Shown here piece after piece: positions 1-11,455 of a stretch of DNA of 64,000 bases; positions within the stretch are counted from its first letter, which is position 1, and the number at the start of each line of letters is the position of its first letter. The notes under the pieces were generated by a model. It was given only the letters and a program-made list of their open reading frames with translations, ran no database searches and was not told the DNA's origin. Location: positions 10,143,707-10,207,706 of the forward strand of contig CM055736.1 in assembly GCA_029465975.1 (NCBI GenBank), in the 5' to 3' direction. The translations under genes were made by a program, and so were the position numbers. The DNA comes from Dallia pectoralis. Taxonomy: Eukaryota; Chordata; Actinopteri; Esociformes; Umbridae.

Positions 1-1583
1 ATTATCACACATATAACCACCCACCATATTATCACACATATAACCACCCACCATATTATCACACATATAACCACCCACCATATTATCACACATATAACCA
101 CCCACCATATTATCACACATATAACCACCCACCATATTATCACACATATAACCACCCACCATATTATCACACATATAACCACCCACCATATTATTATAAC
201 CACCCACCATATTATCACACATATAACCACCCACCATATTATCACACATATAACCACCCACCATATTATCACACATATATATTATCACACATATAACCAC
301 CCACCATATTATCACACATATAACCACCCACCATATTATCACACATATAACCACCCACCATATTATCACACATATAACCACCCACCATATTATCACACAT
401 ATAACCACCCACCATATTATTATCACACATATTAACACATATACCCACCATATTATCACACATATAACCACCCACCATATTATCACACATATAACCACCC
501 ACCATATTATCACACATATAACCACCCACCATATTATCACACATATAACCACCCACCATATTATCACACATATAACCACCCACCATATTATCACACATAT
601 AACCACCCACCATATTATCACACATATAACCACCCACCATATTATCACACATATAACCACCCACCATATTATCACACATATAACCACCCACCATATTATC
701 ACACATATAACCACCCACCATATTATCACACATATAACCACCCACCATATTATCACACATATAACCACCCACCATTATTATCACACATATAACCACCCAC
801 CATATTATCACACATATAACCACCCACCATATTATCACACATATAACCACCCACCATATTATCACACATATAACCACCCACCATATTATCACACATATAA
901 CCACCCACCATATTATCACACATATAATATTATCACACATATAACCACCCACCATATTATATTATCACACATATAACCACCCACCATATTATCACACATA
1001 TAACCACCCACCATATTATCACACATATAACCACCCACCATATTATCACACATATAACCACCCACCATATTATCACACATATAACCACCCACCATATTAT
1101 CACACATATTATCACACATATAACCACCCACCATATTATCACACATATAACCACCCACCATATTATCACACATATAACCACCCACCATATTATCACACAT
1201 ATAACCACCCACCATATTATCACACATATAACCACCCACCATATTATCACACATATATTATCACACATATAACCACCCACCATATTATCACACATATAAC
1301 CACCCACCATATTATCACACATATAACCACCCACCATATATTATCACACATATAACCACCCACCATATTATCACACATATAACCACCCACCCACACATAT
1401 AACCATCACACATATAACCACCCACCGTATTATCACACATATAACCACCCACCATATTATCACACACCCACCATATTATCACACATATACCCACCCACCA
1501 TATTATCACACATATAACCACCCACCATATTATCACACATATAACCACCCACCGTATTATCACACATATAACCAGACACATAT
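1..1583. repeat. 27-bp minisatellite, about 58 copies, in an slco intron
   Basis: Near-perfect tandem array of a 27-bp unit (attatcacacatataaccac followed by ccaccat). It runs from the window edge and ends about 75 bp before the splice acceptor of the first visible slco exon, so it lies in an intron of that gene. A few copies are shortened or joined out of register (for example near 190, 420 and 925), as expected from slippage or unequal exchange. Because 27 is divisible by 3 and several frames lack stops, long minus-strand ORFs appear; they are low-complexity and not genes. Its true length is unknown because it is cut by the window start. Confidence 0.97.
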
Positions 1584-1657
1584 TATCACATCCGTCTGCC
1601 CACACACACTTTAATGATGTGAGTAATATGAGTAACGTTTTCTCTTATGTTTGTCAG

Positions 1658-4600
1658 CTGTTCATCGTGGCCCTGTCGTTTGCCTACTTCTCCAAAGCTT
1701 TGTCAGGGACCTACATGAAGAGTGCCATCACCCAGATAGAGAGACGCTTTGACCTGTCCAGTTTTTCCATTGGACTCATAGACGGCAGCTTCGAGATGGG
1801 TATTAACTATTGCCTTGTAATCTCACACACCGGATGACACCGGAAATAGAGAATATATATATTTACACATAAATGCTTAAAGTTTTCGGTGGTACAATCT
1901 GTGCGTCTGGTTGAATATGTGTCCGGGTGAAATATGTAAATATGTGTCTGTTTTTAATATTTTATACTCTGAACTGATATTTGGCTTTCTATCAAACACA
2001 GCAGTGCCTTCTGGGTGTGCTACATTAGTCATGTGGTTTCTTGCAGGTAACCTGCTTTTCCTGGCTGTGGTCAGTCATTTTGGAGCAAAGCTGCATCGTC
2101 CCAGGCTCATCGCTATTGGTTGCTCCCTCATGGCTTTAGGATCCTTCCTTACGGGCCTGCCACACTTCTTCATGGGACCGTAAGTGTATTCACTTGTGAA
2201 CGAAGTGTATTCAGTTCTTTGGTCCACGTCTCATCATGTGTCTGCCACTCAAACGATTCACTTCCTTTGCACAGCTACACGTTTGACACTGTCATCCAAG
2301 GCGCCTCAGGAAATCAGAGTGTCAGTAGAAGTCCATGTCTGGACCCGCTGCAGCAGACAGATGTCCCAGATGTCCGGATACCCTCTTCGTCAGGTATTCC
2401 TCCTCACACCCTTAGCAACCATTAACTGGACTGCAGGTTCCTGCGGTGTATTTGCTTGACCTGACTTGCGTAGAATGAAATGCTCAGCCAATCACATACG
2501 ACTAGCGATGCCGTTTGGCTTTAGGGTTAACTGTGATGCAGCATACAAGGGTAGCAGGTGTGCTCCCTGATTAAGGTGGTATATGCTGTGTAGAGGAGAG
2601 TGGGCTAAGTTTAGATGAGCCCTAGACAAGGGAAACGAGGCTGAAATAAACCTATTCATCTACACGATGTCCCCTGTCAGGTGAAATGAATTATGCAGAA
2701 TTTATGACAAAGGGCCTTGCAAATGATTACGGGGAATAGTGTCCGTGGGTCTCAACTGTTCCCAGGATAGGATTTTTCATCACCACCTATTGGGAAAAAC
2801 GGGTCATGAATATATGGTGACATGACAAATAGTGTACCGTGGCCTCGATAAAAGGGGTGCATTTTACATCCACTCGCCACTGTTTTTCTGCAGAATGCGT
2901 GAGGGACTCCAGCTCCCACATGTGGATTTTTGTGTTTTTGGGGAACGCCCTGAGGGGGATTGGAGAGACCCCCATCACCCCATTAGGCATATCCTATATC
3001 GATGACTACGCTAAAGCGGAAAACTCTGCTTTTTACATTGGTGAGTACGGAAATGCGTGTATTTGTGTTTGTGTGTGTGTGTCCTGTATTGTAATTATAC
3101 ACAGGGCATTATGATCTACCTGTGTGCTTTATGGTTTTCAGCATGTCTACAGACCATCACTCTGTTAGGTCCCATGTTTGGTTTCCTGCTGGGGTCGTTG
3201 TGTGCCAGACTCTACGTCGACATTGGCTACGTCAATCTTGGTAAGAGAATATCACACTGTATACAATTACGGTCGAATCCTTCGCACTTATCCACTCAGA
3301 TTAAAATTCTGCCCATGCAGTTATTACTAACATGCGTGTCGATCTGTCAGAACGTGGGTGAGATGCTCCTCTTCTTTTCAGATAGTGTGACCATCACTCC
3401 AAAAGACGCCCGCTGGGTGGGGGCCTGGTGGTTGGGTTTTCTGGTCTCCTCTGTTATCATGCTCCTGTCAGGCATCCCATTTTGGTTCCTGCCCCGCTCG
3501 CTGCCCAGACAGGGAGAGGACGAGGACCCACTGCCCCCGAGCACAACTAGTCTGGACCGGGCTGGGAACCAGGATGCCAATCAACGTCGGACCATGACGC
3601 TGGGTGAAATCGCAAAAGGTTATCAGATTTTCATTGGCTCCTCTCATTTTAATAGTCGCTCAGGTCATGAGGTCTGAAACGATGCCTGGCTATAATCATG
3701 AAGTAGAACATAATAATTGAAATAATGCTCAAGGTACAAATGTGTGTCTATATAGTAGAGCTACATATGTGTTTAGGGCCCTCTCGCTGTAAAGAAGGAC
3801 AACATGTCCTGACAAGTGTTTTTTTCCCCCCTCATATATTCAGGATTCTTACCGTCACTGAAGAAGCTGTTGAGCACACCTGCGTACTTCCTGCTTCTCT
3901 GTGGTAGCATCCTGAAGTTCAACTCCTTTATTGGCCTGCTGACTTTTAAAGCCAAGTACATGGAACAGCAGTTTGGCCAATCAGCAGCTAGAGCCAACTT
4001 CCTTATTGGTTAGACCCATGTAATATTCTATGTTCAACTTCCTTATTGGTTAGACCCATGTAATATTATATGTTCAACTTCCTTATTGGTTAGACCCATG
4101 TAATAATATATGTTCAACTTCCTTATTGGTTAGACCCATGTAATATTATATGTTCAACTTCCTTATTGGTTAGACCCATGTAATATTATATGTTCAACTT
4201 CCTTATTGGTTAGACCCATGTAATATTATATGTTCAACTTCCTTATTGGTTAGACCCATGTAATAATATATGTTCAACTTCCTTATTGGTTAGACCCATG
4301 TAATAATATATGTTCAACTTCCTTATTGGTTAGACCCATGTAATATTCTATGTTCAACTTCCTTATTAGTTAGACCCATGTAATATTATATGTTCAACTT
4401 CCTTATTGGTTAGACCCATGTAATAATATATGTTCAACTTCCTTATTGGTTAGACCCATGTAATATTATATGTTCAACTTCCTTATTGGTTAGACCCATG
4501 TAATATTCTATGTTCAACTTCCTTATTGGTTAGACCCATGTAATATTATATCTTCAACTTCCTTATTAGTTAGACCCATGTAATATTATATGTTCAACTT

Positions 4601-7600
4601 CCTTATTGGTTAGACCCATGTAATATTCTATGTTCAACTTCCTTATTAGTTAGATCCATGTAATAATATATGTTCAACTTCCTTATTGGTTAGACCCATG
4701 TAATATTATATGTTCAACTTCCTTATTAGTTAGACCCATGTAATAATATATGTTCAACTTCCTTATTGGTTAGACCCATGTAATATTATATGTTCAACTT
4801 CCTTAGTAGTTAGACCCATGTAATAATATATGTTCAACTTCCTTATTGGTTAGACCCATGTAATATTATATGTTCAACTTCCTTATTGGTTAGACCCATG
4901 TAATATTCTATGTTCAACTTCCTTATTGGTTAGACCCATGTAATATTATATGTTCAACTTCCTTATTGGTTAGACCCATGTAATATTATATGTTCAACTT
5001 CCTTATTGGTTAGACCCATGTAATATTCTATGTTCAACTTCCTTATTAGTTAGACCCATGTAATATTCTATGTTCAACTTCCTTATTGGTTAGACCCATG
5101 TAATAATATATGTTCAACTTCCTTATTAGTTAGATCCATGTAATATTATATGTTCAACTTCCTTATTAGTTAGACCCATGTAATAATATATGTTCAACTT
5201 CCTTATTGGTTAGACCCATGTAATATTCTATGTTCAACTTCCTTATTAGTTAGACCCATGTAATAATATATGTTCAACTTCCTTATTGGTTAGACCCATG
5301 TAATAATATATGTTCAACTTCCTTATTGGTTAGACCCATGTAATATTATATGTTCAACTTCCTTATTGGTTCGACCCATGTAATAATATATGTTCAACTT
5401 CCTTATTGGTTAGACCCATGTAATATTCTATGTTCAACTTCCTTATTAGTTAGACCCATGTAATAATATATGTTCAACTTCCTTATTGGTTAGACCCATG
5501 TAATATTATATGTTCAACTTCCTTATTAGTTAGACCCATGTAATAATATATGTTCAACTTCCTTATTGGTTAGACCCATGTAATATTATATGTTCAACTT
5601 CCTTATTAGTTAGACCCATGTAATAATATATGTTCAACTTCCTTATTGGTTAGACCCATGTAATATTCTATGTTCAACTTCCTTATTAGTTAGACCTATG
5701 TAATATTATATGTTCCTCATAAGCACAAGAAAAGTAACTTTGGTGCTCATTGTTTATTCTGAATGCTGTTAAATGCTACCGTTTCGCATCTCCTGACCAT
5801 TGCAGATCTGTTGAACCTAAATCGTAAATTAACACCAGCACACCAGAACATAATGCATCTGTTGATGACATAGCTGAGGTCAGAGTTTATCCAATAGGGG
5901 TGTGCATGTTACTATTCCAGGTGTGTTGAATCTGCCGGTGGTCACGTTGGGGATATTCCTGGGAGGTCTTCTGATGAAGAGGTGTAAGCTAGGTGTTGTG
6001 GCTGGAGCTCAGCTGTCCTTCGTCACTTCCTTCATAGCCTTCCTGCTCCTCTTCCTGCAGTTTGGAACCAAGTGTGACAATGTTCAGGTGGCCGGGCTAA
6101 CAGTGTCTTACAATGGGTAAATATCTGTTTATTACAATGGGTAAATATCTGTTTATTACAATGGGTAAATATCTGTTTATTACAATGGGTAAATATCTGT
6201 TTATTACAATGGGTAAATATCAGTGTCTTACAATGGGTAAATATCTGTTTATTACAATGGGTAAATATCAGTGTCTTACAATGGGTAAATATCTGTTTAT
6301 TACAATGGGTAAATATCTGTTTATTACAATGGGTAAATATCTGTTTATTACAATGGGTAAATATCAGTGTCTTATAATGGCTAAATATCTGTTTATTACA
6401 ATGGGTAAATATCTGTTTATTACAAAGGGTAAATATCAGTGTCTTACAATGGGTAAATATCTGTTTATTACAATGGGTAAATATCAGTGTCTTACAATGG
6501 GTAAATATCAGTGTCTTACAATGTTTAAATATCAGTTTCTTATAATGGGTAATATCAGTGTCTTATACTGGGTAAATATCAGTGTCTTACAATGGTTAAA
6601 TATCAGTTTCTTATAATGGGTAAATATCAGTGTCTTATACTGGGTAAATATCAGTGTCTTATACTGGGTAAATATCAGTGTCTTATAATGGGTAAATATC
6701 AGTGTCTTATAATGGGTAAATATCAATGTCTTATAATGGGTAAATATCAGTGTCTTATACTGGGTAAATATCAGTGTCTTATAATGGGTAAATATCAGTG
6801 TCTTATAATGGCTAAATATCAGTGTCTTTCAATGAGTAAATATATGTCTATTACAATGGGTAAACATTGAAAATACATAAAAAATAATTTGAGATTAGTT
6901 TACAGATCTAAGATCTGAGAAAGTTCAACAGCTCAGCCCTGAAGCAACAGCAAGTCAGAGTAGCCTGTAAAAACAGCAGTGTTTGTGGGCCACAGGAATA
7001 TACAGTATTGGAGTTACTGATTTTTGCAGTAGTTCAGCAACTATTACTTAATCATTATTATGATTGCTATTATTTTTCTGTGTCTTCCAGGACCCCTGCT
7101 GTTGTGTACAACAGAAACCTGTTGTTTTCTGAGTGTAACAGGAACTGCTCGTGTTCGGCTGGGGAATGGGATCCTGTCTGTTCTGAAAACAGCATCACTT
7201 ACACCTCCCCCTGCCTCGCCGGCTGTTCTGACTCCACGGGATACGGCAAGAACACGGTATAACTTCTGTCAATGACACATCAAAAAAATCGTCAATTAAT
7301 GGCATTTTAATTTACCATTGCCAATTAGCAGATTATATATATATATTTTAAATAGCTAGTATATAACTACTCTCCTTCCGGTTGGTTTGCCAGGTATTCC
7401 ACAACTGTAGCTGTGTGTTGTCCTCCCCTCCACCAGGGGGCAGTATGTCAGTTACATTAGGCCAATGTCCTCGGAGCCCAGAGTGCATTCGCAGCTTTAC
7501 TTTTTATATGGCTGTGTCGGTGCTGAGCTCATTCATCAACTCTTTGGGGACTACCCCAGGTTACATGCTCATCATACGGTCAGTCAATGTTCTCAAAATG

Positions 7601-10600
7601 GTTTGACCAACTTACCCTGGGTCACCTGCTGGCTGTGTGGGGCTGTGGGGGGCTGTGTGGGGCTGTGTGGGTCTGTGTGGGACTGTGTGGGGCTGAGTGG
7701 GGCTGAGTGGGGCTGTGTAGGACTGAGTGCGACTGAGTGGGACTGAGTGGGGCTTGGTGGGGCTGTGTAGGACTGTGTGGGGCTGTGTGGGGCTGAGTGG
7801 GGCTGTGTAGGACTGTGTGGGGCTGAATGGGACTAAGTGGGACTGAGTGGGGCTGAGTGGGGCTGTGTAGGGCTGTGTAGGGCTGAGTGGGGCTGTGTGG
7901 GGCTGAGTGGGGCTGTGTAGGACTGAGTGGAGCTGAGTGGGGCTGAGTGGAGCTGTGTAGGACTGTGTGGGGCTGTGTGGGACTGTGTGGGGCTGAGTGG
8001 GGCTGTGTAGGACTGTGTGGGACCGTGTGGGACTCTGCCAGACTCTGTCAGACTGTGTCATAGTCTGTCGTACCCTTTTGGATTCTGATGGACTGTGTCA
8101 GACTGTGTCGGACTGTGTCGGACTGTGTCGGACTGTGTCGGACTGTGTCGGACTGTGTCAGACTGTGTCGGACTGTGTCATACCCTTTTGGACTGTGTTG
8201 GATTCTGATGGACTTTGTTGGACTGTGTTGGACTCTGTCGTACTTTGACTCTGTCGTACCTTGACTCTGTTGTACTTTGACTCTGTCGTACTTTGACTCT
8301 GTCGTACTTTTGTTCTCAGTCGTTCCCTGTTAGACTGTGTATGTGCTGGTGATTGTATTTGATCTCTTTTTACTATAGGTGTGTCAAACCCGAGCTCAAA
8401 TCTCTGGCTTTAGGTATCCAAACATTGGTGATCAGAACTCTGGGTAAATGTCTGCTGTTGTGCGTCACCACACCTTGATATCATAGATTGTCTTGATATT
8501 TTATTCCTTTTTTACATAAACATCTCAAGTATAACACTTTGTGGACTTTTTATCTTTTAGGGGGTATTCCGGCTCCGGTGTATTTTGGAGCTTTGATTGA
8601 CTCAACATGTTTGAGGTGGGGTGTCAAGAAATGTGGAGGACGAGGTGCCTGCCGAATGTATGACTCCAACATGTACAGGTGAGCTCGTATTGTGTGAACA
8701 TAGAAGTATCAAGTAATAAGCTCGTATTGTGTAAACATAGAAGTATCAAGTAATAAGCTCGTATTGTGTCAACATAAAAGTATCAAGTAATAAGCTCGTA
8801 TTGTGTAAACATAGAAGTATCAAGTAATAAGCTCGTATTGAGAGAACATAGAAGTATCAAGTAATAAGCTCGTATTGTGTAAACATAGAAGTATCAAGTT
8901 TTACAGGCCAGATAACCAAGCAGGATACAGAAGTGCCAGTTTGGTTTAGTTTTGTGCAAAATGCTAGAAGACACAACATTATAATACATCATAAGAGTAG
9001 TCAAGCAATATTGATCCAGTATATTGATCCAGTATATGTATCCAGTATATTGATCCTGTATATTGATCCTGTATATGTATACAGTATATGTATCCTGTAT
9101 ATGTATCCAGTATATTGATCCAGTATATGTATCCAGTATATGTATCCAGTATATGTATCCAGTATATGTATCCAGTATATTGATCCTGTATATTGATCCT
9201 GTATATGTATCCAGTATATTGATCCTGTATATTGATCCTGTATATGTATCCAGTATATGTATCCAGTATATGTATCCAGTATATGTATCCAGTATATTGA
9301 TCCTGTATATTGATCCTGTATATGTATCCAGTATATGTATCCAGTATATGTATCCAGTATATGTATCCAGTATATGTATCCTGTATATTGATCCTGTATA
9401 TGTATCCAGTATATTGATCCTGTATATTGATCCTGTATATGTATCCAGTATATGTATCCAGTATATGTATCCAGTATATGTATCCAGTATATTGATCCTG
9501 TATATTGATCCTGTATATGTATCCAGTATATGTATCCAGTATATGTATCCAGTATATGTATCCAGTATATGTATCCAGTATATGTATCCAGTATATTGAT
9601 CCAGTATATGTATCCAGTATATGTATCCAGTATATTGATCCAGTATATGTATCCTGTATATGTATCCAGTATATGTATCCAGTATATGTATCCAGTATAT
9701 GTATCCAGTATATGTATCCAGTATATGTATCCAGTATATGTATCCAGTATATGTATCCAGTATATGTATCCAGTATATGTATCCAGTATATGTATCCAGT
9801 ATATGTATCCAGTATATTGATCCAGTATATGTATCCTGTATATGTATCCAGTATATGTATCCAGTATATGTATCCAGTATATGTATCCAGTATATGTATC
9901 CTGTATATGTATCCAGTATATGTATCCAGTATATGTATCCAGTATATGTATCCAGTATATGTATCCAGTATATGTATCCAGTATATGTATCCAGTATATG
10001 TATCCTGTAACTGTATCCTGTATATGTATCCTGTATATGTATCCAGTATATGTATCCTGTATATGTATCCAGTATATGTATCCAGTATATGTATCCAGTA
10101 TATGTATCCTGTATATGTATCCTGTATATGTACCCTGTATATTGATCCTGTACTGTCTAAACATGTACTATCCTGTTTTTGCAGGGTGATCTTCCTGGGC
10201 CTGATCACTTGTCTCAATGGCTGCTCATACTTTTTCTTCATCCCACTCATCATCCTCCTTAGAATCCAGTTCAGTAGGGAGGATGACAACCGGAGCAGAC
10301 AGCCCCACATCACGTCACCAGAGATCCAACTGCAGACTGCACCTAAAACCACGGACCCGCCGAACACACCAACAAATATGCATCCACCCGAGACCAGAGA
10401 GTGGCCCACTGAGCAGCCCCACACAACCAGCCACATCAAACTACAAGAGGGGGGAAGAGAAGGAAAGCCAGGAGAGAACTCCTTTCAAACTCACAAGGCA
10501 AGAGAAGAGGAGGAAGCACACAAGACCCTAGAGGTTAGAGACCTGCCACAAAATGACAGCCTGAGAGATGAGCTGGAGGAGGTGGTAGAGAAAGGAGAAG

Positions 10601-10710
10601 AGGCGAAGGAGGAGGTAACTCCTGTTGTTATCCTCCCTGGTCCTGTGAGCAGGGAAGGAGAGGGGGAGTCTCCTCATCTGGTTAATGGACTGGATGAACT
10701 TGCGAGGTAA
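1658..10710 (+). CDS. slco1c1: Organic anion transporter, SLCO1/OATP1 family (slco1c1-like), 5' partial
   Basis: Plasma-membrane, sodium-independent carrier of organic anions; in this subfamily substrates include thyroid hormones, bile salts and steroid conjugates. Coding exons read by GT-AG junctions with continuous phase: 1658-1799, 2047-2179, 2275-2393, 2894-3040, 3142-3240, 3382-3618, 3844-4008, 5921-6116, 7091-7256, 7394-7578, 8379-8443, 8561-8678, 10185-10710 (stop TAA), giving 765 codons. The N-terminal exon with the start codon lies upstream of the window. Family marks: the OATP signature around WVGAWWLGFL in the 3382 exon; a Cys-rich Kazal-like extracellular loop across the 7091 and 7394 exons; about 12 hydrophobic segments. 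The closest human protein I recognise is SLCO1C1 (shared stretches KSAITQIERRFD, GFLLGSLCA, GIPAPVYFG). Odd: a long hydrophilic Glu-rich C-terminal tail of roughly 140 residues, and introns mostly made of minisatellites. It could be another fish slco1 paralogue; family certain, paralogue not. Confidence 0.88.
3995..5714. repeat. 40-bp minisatellite (43 copies) that copies an exon end and its splice donor
   Basis: About 43 copies of a 40-bp unit containing aacttccttattggttagac. The first copy is not intronic: bases 3995-4008 are the last coding bases of the slco exon 3844-4008 (residues NFLIG) and 4009-4010 is its GT donor. Each later copy therefore repeats exon end plus donor. Variants occur at the last exonic base (ttattggt or ttattagt) and in the spacer (taatattata, taatattcta, taataatata); in the second half the A-type copy with the taataatata spacer often alternates with a G-type copy, suggesting an 80-bp higher-order unit. 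The array fills about 90 percent of a 1912-bp intron. Confidence 0.97.
6101..6866. repeat. 24-bp minisatellite (about 32 copies) spanning a splice donor
   Basis: Array of a 24-bp unit, tacaatgggtaaatatctgt plus ttat, with a second variant that has cagtgtct in place of tgtttat. The first copy, 6101-6116, is the coding end of the slco exon 5921-6116 (residues VSYNG) and gtaaat at 6117 is its donor. The cagtgtct variant reproduces 16 bases of that exon exactly, so the array grew from a duplication across the exon-intron junction. Later copies drift (ttataatg, ttatactg for ttacaatg). Confidence 0.96.
7618..8310. repeat. Decamer minisatellite (ggctgtgtgg / gactgtgtcg) in an slco intron
   Basis: GT-rich array of 10-bp units in the intron between exons 7394-7578 and 8379-8443. 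It starts about 40 bp after the donor. From 7628 to about 8030 the unit is ggctgtgtgg, ggctgagtgg or gactgagtgg; from about 8030 it changes to gactgtgtcg and then, from 8230, to a looser tactttgactctgtcg form. Ten is not a multiple of three, yet the unit lacks stops, which explains the His/Ser/Pro-rich minus-strand open frame at 7612-8061; that is not a gene. Confidence 0.93.
8682..8900. repeat. 37-bp tandem repeat starting 3 bases after a splice donor
   Basis: About six copies of a 37-bp unit beginning agctcgtattgtgtaaacat. The first copy starts at 8682, three bases inside the intron after the donor of slco exon 8561-8678. Unlike the two upstream arrays it does not include the exon or the GT itself (later copies read taataagctc where the first reads caggtgagctc). 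Confidence 0.93.
9010..10160. repeat. 13-bp minisatellite (tccagtatatgta), about 88 copies, in the last slco intron
   Basis: Long array of a 13-bp unit tccagtatatgta with an interspersed form tccagtatattga and tcctg variants. It ends about 25 bp before the acceptor of the last coding exon (10185). The unit is stop-free in all frames on both strands and 13 leaves remainder 1 modulo 3, so one 13-residue peptide recurs in every frame and long spurious open frames arise on both strands (up to 486 codons on minus). No gene is inferred from them. Confidence 0.96.
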
Positions 10711-11029
10711 TATGGAACCCCCCCCAGGAGGGAGAGAACCCATGGAACCTCTCCTCTGATTAACCAAATGTAGGCAGAGAACGAGGGCGCCAGTGCAAAC
10801 CAATCATTATGCCTGCTCGGATCCTCTAGTCAGTTCCAATGTCCATTCATGATGTTATATACTGTAATTGTGTTCAATAATTGGAAAGTGCCATTCAATT
10901 CAAATACATTTTTTTCCTAGGCAACCATTCTCACAAACAGCCTCATTCCATTTTGTCATTAACCCGGAGTAGAGAGAAGTGAGAGTAAAAAGGAGTATGA
11001 TGGTAGATGTTTAGTGATGTTAAAATCAG
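10711..11029 (+). other. 3' flank / UTR of the slco gene
   Basis: Downstream of the slco stop. A purine-rich stretch and AT-rich sequence are present; no convincing AATAAA lies close to the stop. The nearest candidates are inside or beyond the 71-bp repeat array (11327 and around 11655), so the mRNA end cannot be fixed from sequence. Confidence 0.4.
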
Positions 11030-11455
11030 CTGTGTATAAATAATTAATTGTGCTGTAATGATCGTTACTGACCACCTGGTGGCAGCACATAGCTAATTAT
11101 TATCATATAAATAATCAATGGTACTGTAATTATCGTTACCAGCCACCTGGTGGCAGCACATAGCTAATTATAATAATATAAATAATGAATTGTACTGCAC
11201 TGAATTTTATTGACCACTTGGTGGCAGCACATAGCTAATTATTATCATTGAAAATTATTAATTGTACTGTAATGATCGTTACTGACCACTTGGTGGCAGC
11301 ACATAGCTAATTATTGCCATATAAATAATAAATTGTACTGCACTGAATTTTACTGACCACTTGGTGGCAGCACATAGCTAATTATTATCATATAAATATA
11401 TAATTGTACTGTAATGAACGTTACTGACCACATAGTGGCTGCACATATTTGGTGT
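11030..11455. repeat. 71-bp tandem repeat, six copies, each with a CTCF-like core
   Basis: Six copies of a 71-72 bp unit. Each contains a core of the form ccacctggtggcagcac (starts 11072, 11143) or ccacttggtggcagcac (11214, 11285, 11357); the sixth (11428) is degraded to ccacatagtggctgcac. Between cores the unit is AT-rich (tagctaattattatcatata). The core resembles the vertebrate CTCF consensus (CCACNAGRKGGCRS) with one central mismatch. Location: about 0.4 kb after the slco stop and 1.6 kb before iapp. Confidence 0.9.

Noticed and set aside
269..955. 228-codon minus-strand frame and neighbours in the 27-bp array
   Set aside because: Repeat of nine residues (MVGGYMCDN) produced by the minisatellite; no start or splice context.
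1..1583. CRISPR-like regular array
   Set aside because: Units are contiguous with no unique spacers, in a vertebrate genome; this is a minisatellite.
6113..6616. Plus-strand frame repeating MGKYLFIT
   Set aside because: Another frame of the 24-bp array; the real slco frame stops at once if the donor is ignored.
7612..8061. His/Thr/Pro-rich minus frame of 149 codons
   Set aside because: Product of the decamer array inside an slco intron.
8979..10439. 486-codon minus-strand open frame
   Set aside because: It lies almost wholly in the 13-bp array, whose unit has no stop in any frame; composition is a 13-residue cycle and the slco acceptor and last exon lie on the other strand.
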